64,000 bases of DNA from Trebouxia sp. TZW2008 (GCA_002118135.1 BDIU01000008.1:1-64000); one strand, 5' to 3'. Numbered from the stretch's first letter, positions 36,516-49,100 are shown. Made by a program: numbers and translations. Notes: a model not told the origin generated them from the sequence alone.

Positions 36516-39500
36516 TTAGCTTCTAGTGTGAATGAACAGACTGCCTTTGCTGCCACGTGTGATGCGTAGATCATCATCAAGGTATAGCCAGTCAACATAT
36601 GCTTGCCCATCTTGCGATGAGCTGTTACCCCTTGGCAGTGGTATCCTGCAAGGACTTGCATTGTCAGTAAGTGCGTCAAGGCTGATGCTTCAGAGGCACA
36701 ATGCTTCAGTCAGATGCTGTGATGACCCAAGGCGCTGAGAAGGTGGCACAGGAGCAAGCCTGTGCAGCTTGCAACTGCCTCGAATGCAGACTCACTGTGT
36801 GCAGCTGGATTGATACTGAGGCCTTGTGGCAGCGTAAACTCTGTCAGTTTCATCAAGGATTGGGCTCCAGCCAAGCAGCTATTGGCAACTCAGCAGGGGT
36901 GCGTCACATGCAGTGTTAGATCAGCCAGGAGAGTGCACCCGCACAGCAAGCACCAACTTTGTTGTCATTTGTCGTTACGGAAGCAGCTCAAGAAACAGTA
37001 CAAGAAGCTTGATTACAGTGCAACAAGCTTAAGTACAGTCCCACAAGCTCAGATACAAGACCACACGCTCACCTCAAGGGTCCCAGCTCAGCTCTGATGT
37101 CAGCAAGCCTTACAAGGGCCCTGTTGGCGCCCTGTGGTGCACAGCTGCCACCGTCCTTGATGGCAGCTGCACATCACAGATGCCCGACAGAAAACCTTTC
37201 TGCCCACATAAAAAGCCCAGGTTACAGTGCTACATGCAACAAGCTTACCTCAGCGGCCCCAGCTCCGCTCTGATGTCATTAAGCCTGACCAGGGTTCTGT
37301 TGGAGCCCTGCGGTGCACAGCTGCCGCCAGCTTTGATGGCCAGCAGTGGCCCCAGCTGAACCACATTCTCCACCCGTGCCTCCCCATCAACCTCCTCAAT
37401 CACCTGGAAGTTCTTGGCTCTACCTGCTAGGGACTTCTGTAAGTAGTTTGCATTGGCTGCCTGCACAAGCAAAGTCTACCAGCTCTGACGGCGCTCCTGA
37501 TTTCAAAGTTGCTGTTGCAGTCAGGCCACTAAATGGGCAGTGAAGTGTTACATGCTATGAAAGCCTGCACCAGCAGGATGTCTTCATGCCACCTGCCAAC
37601 ACCGCTCACAATGTCAACATTGCTGTTTCACCCCACCACATGGTAGGGACAGCATAATGCTAAGTGCTGCCACTCTATGCTGCAATAGCCAGGACCAAAT
37701 CGATGTAGTCCATGCTTGCTGTACTTGCAGCAATGCGTCAGCGCTGGCTTGTTACGTCTGATGTCAGCTGTGATGCTATGCAATGATGCTCTGCAGAATT
37801 AGTTGCTGGTGTCCTGCAATAAGCTGTCACATGCCTCAGAAGGCCAATGACCTCTATACCACACTTGGTCGAAGACTGTTTCATGATCTCAAGTTGGGTC
37901 TAACTGCAGCAGAGGTTTTGGGCTTGCCTGTTGTGACCACAGCAAACGTCATCTGCCTTGCGTCTTAGGAGAAACAGCAGCTTGCTTGACAGGGTGTTAG
38001 CTGTGCAGCTGCTCATTGAGAGCCTGAACTGACAAATTGTGTCTGATGTCAACACTGATGTTGTGCAGTGATGCTGTGCAGCAGAATTGATTGGCTTGCC
38101 TGTTGTGACCACAACAAACGCCACTTGCCCTGAGTCTTGGGAGAGGCAGCAGCTTGCTTGACAGGGCTTTCGCTTTGCAGCTGTTCAATGAGGTCTTGGA
38201 CCTCTTCATCACTCTGCTTTGCGTCAAGGGCATCCAGTAGCTTCTGCTTGGGGGAGGGATCCTTCATGAGCACAAAGAGGGTGCCTGTCACCATCAACAT
38301 GCTGTTGATGCCCAATTTGTGTGCTCCATTGATGCAAACCAGTCATAAATGACAAGATTGATGGAACCAGGCAGAGCAGCATGTTGCGATCAAGCAGTAC
38401 AGCGACACTTGCAACACTGAGTTGTGCAAGATCTTGCATTTGCGGTTATTTTGCGCAAGCAAGGTCAATGCAGCAAAGCTTTTGGTTTGTGCACGCCTCA
38501 AACAAGTTTGAGTGGCATTGATTGTCTGGCTTTGAACTGTCAATCGCACCTTTGTTGCCTCGTGTCAGCCGCAACTTGCCGTCCTGGGAGAGGTATGTGA
38601 TATCAATCCAGCCCTGCACTGCAGAGCAATAGTGTCATGTCAAATCACCTGAACGCTGCAGACCCATGTGCCAAATGCTGTCAACGCTGCTTCATGCTGT
38701 AACAGCAATGTGGGCAATCTGCAGTGGATTGGCGTGGTATAGTCATGCCTGAATGTACATCACTTGGATGACTCGGTGCCCCAAACTTTAGAATACACTC
38801 TAGACTGGTACGTTTGTTGTGCCTGCTTGCTCTTACCTTAGTTTCATCTCCAAGCAGCTTGAAAGGAACTGGGTAGGGCAGCTTGAATGGCAGCAAGTTG
38901 AATGTGAATGCTGCCCTGTCAAATTGAAAATTGACTCGGATATTCTGCAAAACAAGACCTGCGTCAGCAAGGGCAATGGCATGCACAGGCAGCATGAGTG
39001 ACACTACATGTTGATGTTCAGAAAGTACACAATGCACATGGCCCTGTCATCCCAAAACAGTCAGTAGGACACACCGTAGATGATCACATGTCAGCAGTAT
39101 GCCACGTAGCAGCACAGCAAGCAGTGTGTGACATGCCACAACCATCGATACCGAACAATGGACAGGCCATAGCGTAGCTTCAAACAGGCACAAGCATGAA
39201 GAAGAAGGCAGATGTCAGAGTCATGCAAGTAAGGACACACTTGATGTGCTGGCGGCTCACTGGAGCTCTTGCCAAAGATAGCCAGGCCAGGCTTCTGCCG
39301 TGGGGTACAGCCTGGCCGAGTATTGCTGTCTGTGCTTGCCTCTGCCTCCACCTGAGCACCACGTTATGATAATAAAATAAATGATGACATATTCCAGCAT
39401 ATACTGCTAGGTATGTGTGGCACAAGTCTTATCTCGCCAGGCAGGCTTGTCTTGAGCGTCGCGATATGGACGCCTGATGTTTAAATGTTGAAAGGCAGAT

Positions 39501-41540
39501 ATAACAATGTCATTCTAGATCTTTATTGGGCGACCTGGAGGATTTGTTTGGTCCAACAACATGACCTTGGGCAACCTCCTGTCTAGCATCCTGCAGACAT
39601 GTCCACATTGTCCTGCAAGCTTCACATTGAACACCACATTGACAGTTGGACTTCAAATACTCAAAGTGTTCAGGGCATGCTTATTCCATGCAGTCATCTG
39701 GACACAGCTGGTGTAAATCATGCAGGTGCCTTACGTGTCCAGCTGTATGCTGCATTATCAGCTAGGCACTTGAATTTCAATAGTCTTGAGGCTGTAAAGC
39801 ACATTGAATTCAGCAATGAGACGATTTTGAGGAGGATAGCAGGCCAGGCATCGTTTGAATGCACAAGCAGCACCTGCTGGTAGCCATGATTCAACCAGAT
39901 GCCAAGATTGGTTTCTGTGACCAATGTTGCGTCAATACAGTATTTTGTGTCATGCAAAGATGTACGCTTCTCATGATGCAGCACCTGCAGCGCCTGCAGC
40001 TCAATACAAGACGCATCCTGTTGTGTGAGATCAGCCTGTCTCAGCTGCTCCATTTGCACAGAAGCTGAGACAGGCTGTACCAACACAACAGGCGTTACTG
40101 CAGATTCAGTGGCATGCACTGCTGGCATTGCCCTGAGTGTCCAGCAGAGGAGAGGGAACAGAAGTATCTTGATATCTTGAGATGAGGACACTCAATATCA
40201 GGACATTCTCTTTGTACAATGTAAGAGGAGTGCAGTTGTGAACCAGTCAATGCCCTCTGACTACCTGGACACATGGTTTGATGTTGGGTAGTTTGATGTC
40301 AGGGCAACTTGCTTGGGAATAAATGCAGTCGCTACGTCAGCAGACACTGGACCTTGCCTTGTTTATCTTGCAAGAGAGAATGTCTGCCGACACAGAACAC
40401 TGGCAGAATCAATCCATACGATTTAGGACCACAGCAGTCTGTTACACTGTAGCTTGCCTTCAGACTACCGATCTTGCCGCCAAAGTCAACAATATTGTTC
40501 ACTCTGGCCTGCTCAGAAGAGGACAGGAGGACCTCCTGGTATACTGTGAAAGCCTCTACGCCCACAAAAGTCTTCTGTATTGGAGAGGCGCTTCCTGGTC
40601 GTGTTGTGAACAGAAGCCTCCAGCGGCCTTCCAACAACGGTGAATCTGTTGGGTTCTGCAAACAGGAGCTTGATGTTTGACCAAAAGTGCTGACTGTCTT
40701 TGATGACTAATGAGGTGGGTCTGATCATGGCGTGTACGGGCAATGCATGGTTAGTTGAGCTAGTACTGGCAATGCATGTGTCACCACACGCAGCAAATGG
40801 CAACCACAGATTGGAATTGGGGATTGCACAAGCCTTACAAGCTGCATGTCTGCAAGAATAGCAGCTGTAGCAGCGCTGAGAACAGGTTGAAGCTGTTGGT
40901 GCAGCTTGCAATGGCAATGCATGTGTCATCACATGTACCATTTGGCAATCACAAACTAGAGATGGGCATTGGACCTGTCAAAATGCACGTCTGCAGTACT
41001 TGCATGCATTCTGTTAACAGGTTCAGCTGGCAGGAGTACCTTGACCCCCCTGTCTGCCTCAAGAGCGGCCACAGCAGCATCAACCTCGGATTGTTGCTCT
41101 TCACTTAAGCCATCTTTGCCTCGGCCCTGCCATCAGGAAATGAACCACCTTGTGTCATTTGGCAAACTATGGAGTTGAGGTATGTGCATTCAGCCGGGCC
41201 CTGCATGACTGAAACAGCAGGCTACAGAATTTGCAACACGATGTTACCTTGACGTCTGTGATGGCGCTGAGCAGCTTGTCTCGAGCCTGTTTAGCGTTTG
41301 ATGTCTGCAGCATGCGTCAGCTGACCTTGAATTAAACGTCAGGAAGCTGTGCATTTGCAATGACTGTCTCAAGGCCTGCAGTACCTGTATCTTCCGAGTC
41401 AAAGCGGCTGTACAACGCACTGTGGCAGCAGACCGGCGTTGTGATGCTTTGGTGGAACGGGGTGACCGAACCAACGTAAATCGCTGTGTCTGGCAACTGC
41501 ATGACTGCATATGCATCGACGCGAATGCATTGACATACAT
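36516..41540 (-). CDS. Plastid fibrillin / PAP protein with two fibrillin-like domains (FBN10-like)
   Basis: Lipocalin-like plastid lipid-associated protein of plastoglobules or thylakoids. Exons: 41540-41385, 41304-41248, 41126-41040, 40655-40458, 39351-39241, 38944-38837, 38613-38550, 38284-38100 and 37460-37249; one exon not located; then 36645-36516. The start could be 41540, 41516 or 41510. A basic transit peptide precedes NAKQARDKLLSAI. Domain 1 runs from SPLLEGRWRLLFTTRPGSAS through FNLLPFKLPYPVPFKLLGDE to ITYLSQDGKLRLTRGNKG. Domain 2 runs from KTQGKWRLLWSQQ and NYLQKSLAGRAKNFQVIEE to VDWLYLDDDLRITRGSKG and the end FIHTRS. Two introns require GC donors (40457 and 38099). Exon copies lie beside two exons. 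The family is certain; the subgroup is a guess. Confidence 0.88.
37075..37180 (-). repeat. Partial copy of a fibrillin exon 3' end
   Basis: Repeats the last about 90 bp and donor of the exon 37460-37249, 170 bp further along in sense, with about 15% differences. It keeps the coding pattern VRLADIRAELGP. Confidence 0.8.
37905..38035 (-). repeat. Partial copy of a fibrillin exon including its GC donor
   Basis: Repeats the 3' half of exon 38284-38100, including the CAG|GCAAGCC border, about 183 bp downstream in sense. Indels have broken the frame. The non-consensus donor is retained in the copy. Confidence 0.8.
40160..40290 (+). repeat. Degenerate copy resembling the 47.8-kb MITE
   Basis: Shares GAGGACACTCAATATCAGGACATT, read here in pieces GGACACT and AGGACAT, a TGTAAG block and a GGGAACCAAG-like GTGAACCAGT. 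Ends are not clean. It lies in a fibrillin intron. Weak assignment. Confidence 0.4.
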
Positions 41541-41866
41541 AGCGAAATAGCTGCAACGCACCGGCCGCGCAGGTTGTCAATATTTACGCCTAGAGGGGAG
41601 CAACCATATGGTTACGGAGCGTTTGTACTTGCCAAAGAGACGTGTGTACGAGCCTGACGCAACAACACGGCATCGTCTGCTGCACAGCACCTTGATGAGC
41701 GTCAAGCACGGCTGCGCAATTGGTCAGGGATCAGTGGACTAGCAGCCGGACTCTTCGAGGTCGTTTTGTGAATAAAAGCCTGACAGAGACTGCATCTTAG
41801 TAGCTGTGCGCCGCGTCTTTGCACTCCAGGTCAAGCTTCACCGTCCACCAGGCTTCAATACTGTAC
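41541..41866. promoter_or_regulatory. Divergent promoter region fibrillin / RWP-RK
   Basis: A 326-bp gap between divergent start codons. Inferred from position; no defined box recognised. Confidence 0.55.
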
Positions 41867-44800
41867 ATGTCGCCGAAGAGGGACGTTGCAGCCCGGCGGC
41901 AGCTGTTCGGTAAGAGTCCGTCAGTGAACCGGCACTTGTCAGCAGATCTTGTCGGTTCGTGTACCAAGGGCCACTACTCGTAATTTGACGAGCAGCTTTT
42001 AGGCCTCAGCCCTTTTGCTACGAGTTTCATCTCTCGTTTGACGAGTATGTCCTCACATGCAAAGCGTTCACCAATCTGCAGAGCTGGACAACAGAGGTGA
42101 GCCGTCTTCACAACACAGCGACTCTGAGGGCAGCGTCGAGGCAGCCACTCTCAGCACGTTTCGTTCCAGCTTGTCAAAGCGGCTTCGCACACAATTGCAG
42201 CAGAAGTCCATGCTAGCTCTCAGTCTCCAGTCGGCATCACAGCCAGCTAGTGAAGCAGTAGATGCAGTGGCCAAGCAAACCTCCCCGAAGCCAGGTCAGT
42301 AAGCTAACTGGCCTATGCAGCCAAAGTGGCAGCAGCATCATCCGCATTCTGGAGGACTGGCTCACACCCACTGACATGCGTGTCTTACTTCTGCAGGAAC
42401 AGGTCCAGCAGCTGGTGTTGCTGCAGCGCTTTGCCAAGCTGTTGGTCGCGCTACAGAGGAAGAATTGCCACAAGCGCAGGCAACAAGGAAGCGCTCAGCC
42501 AGGAAGAGGGCAGCACCGACAGTATCAGATGCAGACCCAAGCTTGACATCACCCAACAGAAGAGTAGCCGCACGGCCTACTTCTGCTGAGTCTAGATCAG
42601 ATGCCAGCCACCTGAGTGAATTTGCAACACGCTTGAAGCAGCATAAGAACAAGATTGAGGCCTCACAGTCTGGAGATCACAGCTTGGCTCAAGCAGGGGA
42701 TGCAGCTGATGAACAGCCCAGCACAAGCAGCACAACACCACTGGAAAATGCCCAGGTAGGCCATTGCCTGAGATGCAGAGTGACACTCTTCTGCCCGATT
42801 TCACAATGAATGAAACTGTTTGGAGCATGTTGAGATGCCCAGCACCCATCTAACAAGTCTTGCTAGACGATGAAAATCATTTTGAATAGCCTAGGCCAAA
42901 CACAGCCAAGATTCTTCAATTGCCTTTCATACGGCCTGCGTACAGGCAAGCAAGAAGCCACACGTGAGCTGTGCAAATGCAAATGAACTTGCAGATCCCT
43001 ACGGCTGGAATAATGCACATGCCTGTTTGACAGGAGAGAGATGGGCTTTTTTGCGAGACTATGCCACTTGACATTGTCTGTTATGGCCCCCTGTTGGGTC
43101 TCTAAAACAGTACCCATAATTGATTGATTGGTTGATTTGACGAGCTGTTCCTGCCTGTGCAGAGAAGCAGCAAAGCTGAGCAGGCTGAGTCACAGCCTGA
43201 GCGCGAGCAGCCTGAGTCTACTCAGCCTGTGTTTGAGCAGCTTGATTCTGAGCAGCCTGAGTTTGATGAACCTGAGTCTGATGCTGAGGAGGCACTGAAC
43301 CCTCTGGATACCCTGGCAGAAGCTGTGGCGTCACAACCTGTGGCGTTCAGGAACTACAAGGGGCAGAGCAGGCAGATGATCACCATGACCTTCCTGGAAG
43401 AAGGAGGCCTCTTTGACATGCCAATCCAGGTGGGTTTTTGCAAAACATTGTTGGACCTGCAGGCAGACTTGGTTTTTGTCAAGATTTGCTGCACTGACTG
43501 TTACAGACAGGCAGCGTGCACATGTGCACTGTCAGCGCGATAGTGAACTTAGTTCGGACTGTCTTGGAAGAGGGGCGGCTCTGTGAGATCTGCTGATCCA
43601 GGTGGGTTTGTGTAGAACATAATGGACCTGGCGGCAGATTGGTTATGGGTATGTGTCAGGGTTTGCTGACTATTTGGATGAAAGAAGGGCTCTTTGACAT
43701 GCCAATCCAGGTGGGTGTGTGTAAAAGATCATTGGACTTGGCGGCAGACTGTATATGGGTCGGTATCTGCAATTGCTGCACTGACTGTTACAGATAGGTG
43801 TTAGCATGTACATGTACATTGCTGGGGGTTAGTAGACAAACTTTTGACTGTATGGTGGAGGGAGAGCTGTTTCGCATGTCAATTCAGGTTGGTCTGTGTA
43901 AAACATAATCTGGCAGCAGACTGGATTTGTGTCAGGAATTGCTGCACTGACTTTCACTGAACAGGTGTCAGTATGCACCTGCACATTGTCAGATGTTATG
44001 TGGACTGTCTGGATGAGAGGAGGGCTCTTTGACATGCCAATCCTGGTGGGTTTGTGTAAAACATAATGGACCTGGCGGCAGATTGGATATGGGCTTGTGT
44101 AAGGCAATGCTGCACTGACTGTTACCGACCAGATTTCGGTTTGCGTGTGTTCACTGTCGGGCGATAACAGACTTGATCTGGATTTGCTGGAAGGATAAGG
44201 CTCTTTGATATGCCAGTCCAGGTGGGCTTTTGTCAAGGGTCTACGCAGTGAGGAATGTGTTTTCTTGTTGTGATGCTGCCTGCTTGTTTCCAACGCACAA
44301 AAGCATAATCACTATGTAGATACGCCTGCTGCCCAGCTGACCTGGATTTTGGCTACACAGTTTGTTCAGTCCACCAGCATGAGAGTGTTGAGCTTCTGTC
44401 ACAGTTTAGTAGCTGCTCATGGGTTTGGTGACAGTCAGAAGACAACATGCCCTGTGTACACAAGCACAGCTACAAGATCATCATAGTTTTTATCATCATA
44501 CTCACAAGCAAAATCAAGATCATAACAATGTTGATATGCGTTGCAGAATGCTTCTGCCCAGCTGGGCTTGGGGGTGACCACCTTGAAAAGGGTTTGCCGT
44601 GAGAACGGCATCAAGCGGTGGCCGTACCGCAAGCGCAACAGCCTGGGCCGCCTCATTGACCGCACCAAGCAAGTGCTAGATGATGGCACAGGCCAGAACA
44701 ACCTGCATAGGCTGGCAGCCTTGCAAGTCCTGGAGCAGCAGCGCCAATCCATGCGGGTAAACCCCTGACTTTAGGTAAAGTGTGCATGGCTTGGCAAGTC

Positions 44801-45277
44801 ACACTGCCTTGCAGGTCTCTACTTTGCTTCACGCTACAAGTGCTAGATGATAGCAAAGGCCAGAACATTCTGCACAGGCTGGCTGCTCTGCAAGTCCTGG
44901 AACAGCAGTGCCAATCCATGCGGTCAGATTTGTGACTTACGCATATTGCATATGCTTGCATGCACTGCACAACTTGTTTGTCTCAGATCTTGACAGTGGT
45001 TCCTGTCATGCTTTGAGAATCTGCCAAGCAAAATGTGCCCGTTCATTTGCACAACTCTACTTCCGTGATGGGTGCATTGTCTGTTCATGTCGCTGTAGCG
45101 TGCATATCTGCCCTATACAACCATTAGGTCATGTTTTCAGTATGTCGCATCACTCACCAAGTTGCTTGTGTGCAGTGCAACCAAAGCTCCGACATGGATG
45201 ACAACACCAAGCTGTACAGACAAGCCATCTTCAAACTGGATCATGTGCAGCGCAAAGACTCTGCCCAAAGCTCTTGA
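41867..45277 (+). CDS. RWP-RK domain transcription factor
   Basis: DNA-binding regulator of the NLP/RKD/MID type; such factors control nitrogen responses or mating in green algae. Exons 41867-41909, 42082-42294, 42397-42755, 43163-43429, 44547-44756 and 45176-45277 join in phase to 397 residues. Residues 1-205 are low-complexity, with KRSARKRAA as a likely nuclear signal. An acidic Glu/Pro/Gln repeat (EREQPESTQP...) follows. The RWP-RK domain is split by intron 4: LEEGGLFDMPIQ ends exon 4, and NASAQLGLGVTTLKRVCREN, GIKRWPYRKRNSLGRLI start exon 5. A helical tail (LHRLAALQVLEQQRQSMR) follows. No NLP PB1 domain is present, so it is RKD-like. Intron 4 holds repeated copies of the exon 4 end. Confidence 0.92.
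43070..43135 (+). repeat. Dispersed repeat family with CCCCTGTTGGGT core, copy 3
   Basis: Contains ACATTGTCTGTTATGGCCCC, CTGTTGGGTCTCTAAAACAG and an ATTGATTGATTGGTTGATT tail. It is in RWP-RK intron 3, immediately before exon 4, and matches copies at 17085 and 31905. Confidence 0.65.
43575..44235 (+). repeat. Five copies of the RWP-RK exon 4 end in intron 4
   Basis: The segment CTCTTTGACATGCCAATCCA with the following GGTGGGTTTGTGT donor region recurs near 43581, 43689, 43866, 44026 and 44198, after the functional copy at 43409. Spacing is about 110-180 bp. Only the last 10-15 codons are copied, and several units have lost the frame. Confidence 0.9.
44820..44940 (+). repeat. Partial copy of RWP-RK exon 5 end
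   Basis: Repeats the coding sequence for VLDDxxGQNxLHRLAALQVL found at the end of exon 5, about 170 bp downstream, still open but without an obvious donor. Confidence 0.85.
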
Positions 45278-46116
45278 GGCCTTTCTCACTTTCGCTGACA
45301 AGAACAGAAAAGTCCACATTGTCATGCGTCATGATGGGAGCCTCTGCTTGTAGAGGCAGCCCGGGATTGCTGCTCTCAAAGCAGCAATCAGCAGAACTTT
45401 TGCAGCCTGAGTAGTCTGTACAGTATGTTATGAGCCTTGGATGTTTTGTGGCTGTTTGACCCTTCCAGGACTTAGTCTTTTGCAGGTTGATGTCTGGATA
45501 TGAAACGTGTTTTTGTGATGGTTGTTAGTGAACAAAGTGCCATGTCATTGTCAGCTGAGGGATCTGCCTGTCAATGTTACAGTCCAAGCGAGTATGTCTC
45601 AGTCATGCTATTATGTGGACAATAGCTATACAGATGCTATTTTGTGGCGTGTGAGATGCTCAGTCCTGCATGTTATCATGACCAGATAGATGTGCCGCCG
45701 CAGTGCGTATCATGATCGTTGTTGCAGGCTGGCCTCAGCCCGCCTGTCTTACACGTCCATGCAGCTGTGTTTTGATGGTGACAATGACATGCTGATGTGA
45801 AGCAAGGCAGCTGGATTTGGAGGAATGATGCGCATATGGCGGTGAGAGGTACTCTTCGCAGCTTTTGCTGGGCATTGCAAGCAAGCGAGCAGGTGTAGCT
45901 GCCAGCGCAAAAGATCATATCAAAGCTGAACAGATTGGGATCACACTGGGGGTGTGTAGCAAGAAGCTTGCTTGAATAGTTCAGTACAGCAGGAATAAGG
46001 ACGACAAAACGAGACCCACTTGTAATAACATGTACATGCAACAAAACCAGTTTACGTGGCAACTATGTCACAAACAGAACATTCTGTGTCACATTGATAC
46101 AAAATTGCACATCACA
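45278..46116. other. Convergent intergenic region RWP-RK / RCC1-HECT
   Basis: Contains the hairpin repeat at 45310-45395; otherwise no gene or RNA recognised. Confidence 0.5.
45310..45395 (+). repeat. Short hairpin repeat family, copy B, with second stem-loop
   Basis: GCGTCATGATGGGAGCCTCT, loop, AGAGGCAGCCCGGG forms one stem. GATTGCTGCT and AGCAGCAATC just after it form a second. It sits about 60 bp after the RWP-RK stop codon, so it may lie in the 3' UTR. Confidence 0.7.
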
Positions 46117-49100
46117 TCACTCCAGACCGAAACCCTCTGCGTTCATAATGGCAAGCTTCAATCTGTCTGTCAGCTTCTCCTTGCTCTGATATGAAGGAAG
46201 CAGCAGAGTGTTGAAGCAAGTGTGTGACGTGGGCAGCTTGTTGCTGTCTGTGCCGTCTCTCTGAATGATGCAGCGCAAGTTGCCCAAACCGCCAATTGGA
46301 GCCCTGTCACTGCCAGTGAAAAACTTGAGAAACCTCCGCTTCTCCTCTTCATCCATCACCTCTCTGACAACCTCCCACAGCCACTTGACAACCTGCAAAG
46401 CAGCAGTTCATCGAGTCCAATGTGATGCGTCCTTGGCATTGACGCTCACTGTGTTGCCGGTGATACTGGTGGCCAACACATTTGCATGTGCCTCTTGCAT
46501 TGCTTTGCAGCAATTGACGTACAGTTCATGCGTACTTTGCATACTTGTCAGCACAGAGTATGCTTGGGCGGTGCAGCTGAGCATCAGCCAGCACCACATC
46601 CTGCTGCCGCTCTGCTTCTTGATGTTTGCTGACAGAGACTGCAACTGCAGCTGTTGAGTGCAATAGCCGGTGGACACATAACTATGTCATAACACCAAGG
46701 CTCCAATAGGATCAATGCGCCAGAAATGCACCGTCAGGAATGGAAAGCCATGCTGTCCTGGTAAAATGGATGTTCAGATCTTCAGCATGTCGTGAGACAG
46801 GAGCCATTCATCTTTATTGGCAGGAGCCATGAATCAGCAAGAGACAGGGCACTCACCCTGTGCTCAGGGCTGTAGCCGCCGTCATAGCGGGCGTTGGCCT
46901 GCATGGCGTCAAAGTCCAGCAGGGGGTTGCCGCACACCAGCCGCTCCAGCTCGGTGGCGCTGAACAGGTGGATAGCTGGCCCGCCGCACAGCATCATGAA
47001 CCCCCGTGCAAATGCCTCAAACTGCACCAGGCATCGGCATTATGATTTTTGTAGGCCTCAATTGGCATGATTGCTCAATCATTCTTTGGGACAGAGGGCA
47101 GATGCATCAGAGTCTTAACTGTTGTGTGACATACACGTAAGCTGAATACAAGCAGAATGGGTGCAATCTGTTGAAGCAGCAATTCTGCCTTGAGAAGGCT
47201 GATGACTACTTTGCTGCTGCATGCGTCAAGTCATGTGAGTGACTTGCATGTGACTGGGAAGAGTCTCAGCAGGCTTCAGAAGATAGACTGCAAAGTCACA
47301 ACAGCATCAGTCTGTATTAGCTTCCCTGCTGTGTAAAGCTAATACAGACTGATGCACCACACCAGCTGGCAGGCAATCAGCTCAAGTTTGCCAGAAAACC
47401 CTGTCAGCGACAGCATCAACAAAAGCAGTTGATAAAGCTTACGCAATCATGTGATATGCAAGCACGTTTCCAACGCTAGTTCTGATGGGCCTTATGAATT
47501 GTTGAAGCACATGTCATCATATGCCAAAGCTGCCAAACATCACAGCAGTCCACGAGATGTGCGAGGGTGGCTCACCTGCTTGTGAATGGCTGTGTTGAGG
47601 TAGTAGTCCACATACAGGTCCACAAACTCTCGCCTGTTGTCCTCAGTGACCATGACGTCCTCGCCATCATCCTTGAGGGGCACTGTGAGAGTCTCACCAA
47701 TGCCTGGCACCCCCGCTGTGAAGTTCTGGCAGAACACATCCTCCACTGACGCCTCACCTGCAATGCATACAAGGCAGATGAAGGATACAGTAATCTCTCT
47801 TGATAAGGACACTTGATATACGGACATCCTCCATGTAAGGACAATGCAGCTGGGAACCAAGCACTGCATCTTGACTACAGTGTCACTTCGGAGTAAGGAC
47901 AACTTGATGTACAGACATTTTTCTTGGTGACCAATGCAGTCGTTATGAACAGAGGTTACTGTACTGTCTTTGCCAAACTCGATGAAAAGAGGCTGCACAT
48001 CGCATTGTGACACATGCCATCTCTACCTCTGCTGCTGCATCATGCTCTGTGGAAAAAGACTGCATCAAAGCTGCTGCAAGTCAGCCACATGCAAGAACAC
48101 ATCATGCAGAAAATGGGTTGTCTGCGTCCATGGAAAGCGCAGCACAAGACGCTGATATGGTAGGCCTTTAACGCCCATGCTGCCTGGATCTGCATGATTA
48201 TGAGTGCAAACCAAGGTGGGTGACATGCCTTCATACTGCAGCAGTGCATTGAGGGATTTGCCAAGAGTGGGCTCCATGTCTTGCAGGTCCCGCAGCGTGC
48301 AGGACTGCCCAATGAGCTTGCGGTAGAGGGCCAAGGGCAATGGGAAGTCCAGCAGCACAGCATTATAGATGGCCAGCCCCAGCACTAGACCCACGAGCAT
48401 GAATTCATCCTCTTCTTCCAGGCTGCTGGGGTTGAACCAATACGTTCGTGTCTCCTGCACATGATGATGTGAGGTTACAGCAGATGATATGCAACACACA
48501 TGAAGATGAACAGAACGTGAGGCAAATATACTGGCTGAGAGACGCGCCTGCCAGGGCTGGAACACAGCAGCGCAAACACCAAGATGGGTCACAGAATCTC
48601 ACTACAGAGCATGTACATGATTATTATGGACTTATCAGGCCAATGTTCCGTCTGGAAGATGAGCCTAATGAGCAGCTGCTGATCCGGGCACGACACATGC
48701 TGTTCTGTTGAGACTGGGGCATACTGTTGCAGCAGATTTGGCATCGCCCTCTGCATACTGTTTAGGCTCATGGTCTGAAGGACATGCACACAACAAGGAC
48801 AACAAGATGAGAAAGAACCGTTCGTGAGGCCTACATACCGGCTGGAAGATGAGCATGCTGTAGCCGGGGCACAGCAAGCCAGGTCACAGCACATTACTAG
48901 AAAAAACTTAAGTCTAGGCAGAGCAACTCAGGGTGAACTTGACGCATTGCATCTGTTATGGTAGATTGTGAGCCCAAGTGGAAGATGAGCCGTGCCATAG
49001 TCTGGCCTTACTGATCAAGCTGGGTCACAGAAATTTGCTAGAAGGCATGCTACTGATGACTATGCCATGAGGCCAATTGCACCGACCCAAAGATGCGCAG

